Assembly (NCBI RefSeq): GCF_028747985.1
Contig: NZ_CP118108.1
Span: 3,787,501 to 3,851,500, forward strand
From: Paenibacillus urinalis
GTDB lineage: Bacteria > Bacillota > Bacilli > Paenibacillales > Paenibacillaceae
Direction of reading: 5' to 3'
DNA length: 64,000 bases
Positions 63,220 through 64,000 of the stretch are shown here, one piece after another (within the stretch, counting starts at the first letter, position 1; each line of letters starts with the position of its first letter). The translations under genes were made by a program, and so were the position numbers. The notes beneath the pieces are model-generated. The model saw nothing but the letters and a program-made list of their open reading frames with translations. It was not told the DNA's origin and did no database searches.

Positions 63220-63250
63220 AACCCCTTTGCTGCTTGCCTGCAAAGGGGTT
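63220..63250 (+). terminator. Terminator of the NlpC/P60 gene
   Basis: An 11-bp perfect stem (AACCCCTTTGC/GCAAAGGGGTT, 9-base loop) 20 bases past the stop. Confidence 0.75.
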
Positions 63251-63282
63251 CATTATGTATGCTCTGTATTGATACCTATAGC

Positions 63283-63319
63283 AAAGAAGCTGCCACAGTA
63301 ATTTTGTGGCAGCTTCTTT
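63283..63319. terminator. Terminator between the two wall-hydrolase genes
   Basis: A 15-bp perfect stem (AAAGAAGCTGCCACA/TGTGGCAGCTTCTTT) with T-run on the plus strand; it also follows the sleB-like stop on the minus strand. Confidence 0.8.
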
Positions 63320-63336
63320 TTATATATGATATTGGA

Positions 63337-63987
63337 TTAGTTCGTAAACAGATGATTACCGATCTGCTTGATCGCTGGACGTTCCTTGCTCCATTCGGAG
63401 GTTGCGATCTCAGGGTTATAGTAGTACAGAGCTCCACCTGACGGATCCCAGCCATTGAGCGCACTCTTTGCCGCCTTGATCGCAGTCTCATCAGGAGCCA
63501 AATTGTATTGGCCGTCATCTACGGCGGTAAACTGTCTTGGCTGCAGAATGACCTCTGTGATGGAGTCCGGGAATGCATCCGATTGAACCCGGTTTAAGAT
63601 CACTGCTCCGACCGCTACTTGACCTTCAAAGGATTCTCCCCGGGCCTCGCCATGGATGGCCTTGGCTAGTTGATTCAGTGAGGTTTGGTTAATCGGTGCT
63701 TTTTTCTTAAGCACGCTGATCGTCTCTGGCCCTGCGATTCCGTCAATCTTGAGTCCAAATTGCTTTTGGAAGGAGCGAACGGCCTGCTCCGTTGCCTTAC
63801 CGTAATATCCTGTTGACCCTGCATTCATAAATCCGATACTGCTTAGTCTTTCCTGCAAGTCCAGCACATCAGCACTCTGAATTCCCTGCTGCATTACCGC
63901 AGCACTTGCACCTGCCGGTGCAGCAACCGTTCCATACGCTCCCAGAAGCGCAGCACAGATCATTAGTCGTTTTGTCAGTTTTCTCAT
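63337..63987 (-). CDS. SleB-type cell-wall hydrolase with PG-binding domain
   Basis: About 216 residues. The ATG at 63987 is preceded by AGGA at suitable distance; an ATG at 63996 is also in frame. Signal peptide (about 1-31), peptidoglycan-binding domain 1 (VLDLQERLSSIGF...YYGKATEQAVRSFQKQFGL), then hydrolase-2/SleB domain (LAKAIHGEARGESFEGQVAVGAVILNRV, with catalytic Glu) and the C-terminal ALYYYNPEIATSEW. SleB-family enzymes are lytic transglycosylases acting on spore cortex, but similar CwlJ/SleB proteins act in vegetative cells. Confidence 0.92.
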   Translation of the reverse strand: MRKLTKRLMICAALLGAYGTVAAPAGASAAVMQQGIQSADVLDLQERLSSIGFMNAGSTGYYGKATEQAVRSFQKQFGLKIDGIAGPETISVLKKKAPINQTSLNQLAKAIHGEARGESFEGQVAVGAVILNRVQSDAFPDSITEVILQPRQFTAVDDGQYNLAPDETAIKAAKSALNGWDPSGGALYYYNPEIATSEWSKERPAIKQIGNHLFTN

Positions 63988-64000
63988 TGATGTCATTCCT

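Noticed and set aside
1..64000. tRNA, rRNA, insertion sequence or prophage genes
   Set aside because: None recognised on reading both strands; no transposase, integrase or tRNA-like cloverleaf seen.

Overview
The window looks like chromosome of a Paenibacillus-type member of the Bacillota. The evidence is moderate GC content, strong GGAGG ribosome-binding sites with frequent TTG and GTG starts, surface proteins with copper-amine-oxidase-N ('stalk') domains, YesM/YesN-type two-component systems beside sugar ABC transporters, Amj, YetF, YitT and CD3324-family proteins, a Bacillus-type Fnr and a ydaO/c-di-AMP riboswitch. I saw no rRNA, tRNA, phage, insertion sequence or CRISPR array. Most genes lie on the minus strand.

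Region by region. (1) 1-2.7 kb: the end of a Fur/Zur-type repressor and a large secreted stalk/PKD-like protein. (2) 2.9-9.6 kb: a sugar uptake operon (binding protein, two permeases) followed by its YesM/YesN sensor pair, with an intrinsic terminator between the binding-protein and permease genes. (3) 9.8-16.9 kb: an anaerobic fermentation block, pflB-pflA and adhE, plus a divergent Fnr regulator with C-terminal cluster cysteines. Several FNR boxes lie in the two promoter regions. (4) 16.9-20.2 kb: a NirD-like protein without Rieske ligands, a two-repeat lipoprotein, an unknown protein, and a small flavoprotein beside an HxlR regulator. (5) 20.5-26.8 kb: a sugar/polyol catabolic operon (ThuA, TIM-barrel isomerase, two Gfo/Idh/MocA dehydrogenases) with a divergent AraC regulator, and a third dehydrogenase nearby. 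(6) 27-38 kb: housekeeping and envelope genes (TVP38, MsrAB, Amj, ROK kinase, pyruvate kinase), a frameshifted yetF, two unusual tandem-repeat tracts, and an ABC exporter with a DUF1854 partner. (7) 38-49.1 kb: gene-poor DNA with candidate micro-ORFs, then a PucR-regulated nitrogen-heterocycle locus. This holds an ABC importer, an isochorismatase-like hydrolase, amidohydrolase, ring-opening amidohydrolase, fumarylacetoacetase-like protein and amidase. (8) 49.3-57.5 kb: YitT with a long leader, a TIR-like NADase-type protein coupled to a small basic protein, VOC, cysteine synthase, DinG-type helicase and GNAT genes. (9) 57.7-64 kb: a PL9-like pectate lyase, a molybdate locus (regulator, modA, modB, no modC), and a c-di-AMP riboswitch controlling an NlpC/P60 wall hydrolase, followed by a SleB-type hydrolase.

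The two most interesting loci are the ring-opening amidohydrolase cluster (39.7-49.1 kb), which looks like a pathway for a cyclic imide that may not be cyanuric acid, and the TIR-like two-gene unit (50.8-52.1 kb), a candidate NAD-depleting defence module. All family names come from motif recognition by eye; no searches were run.
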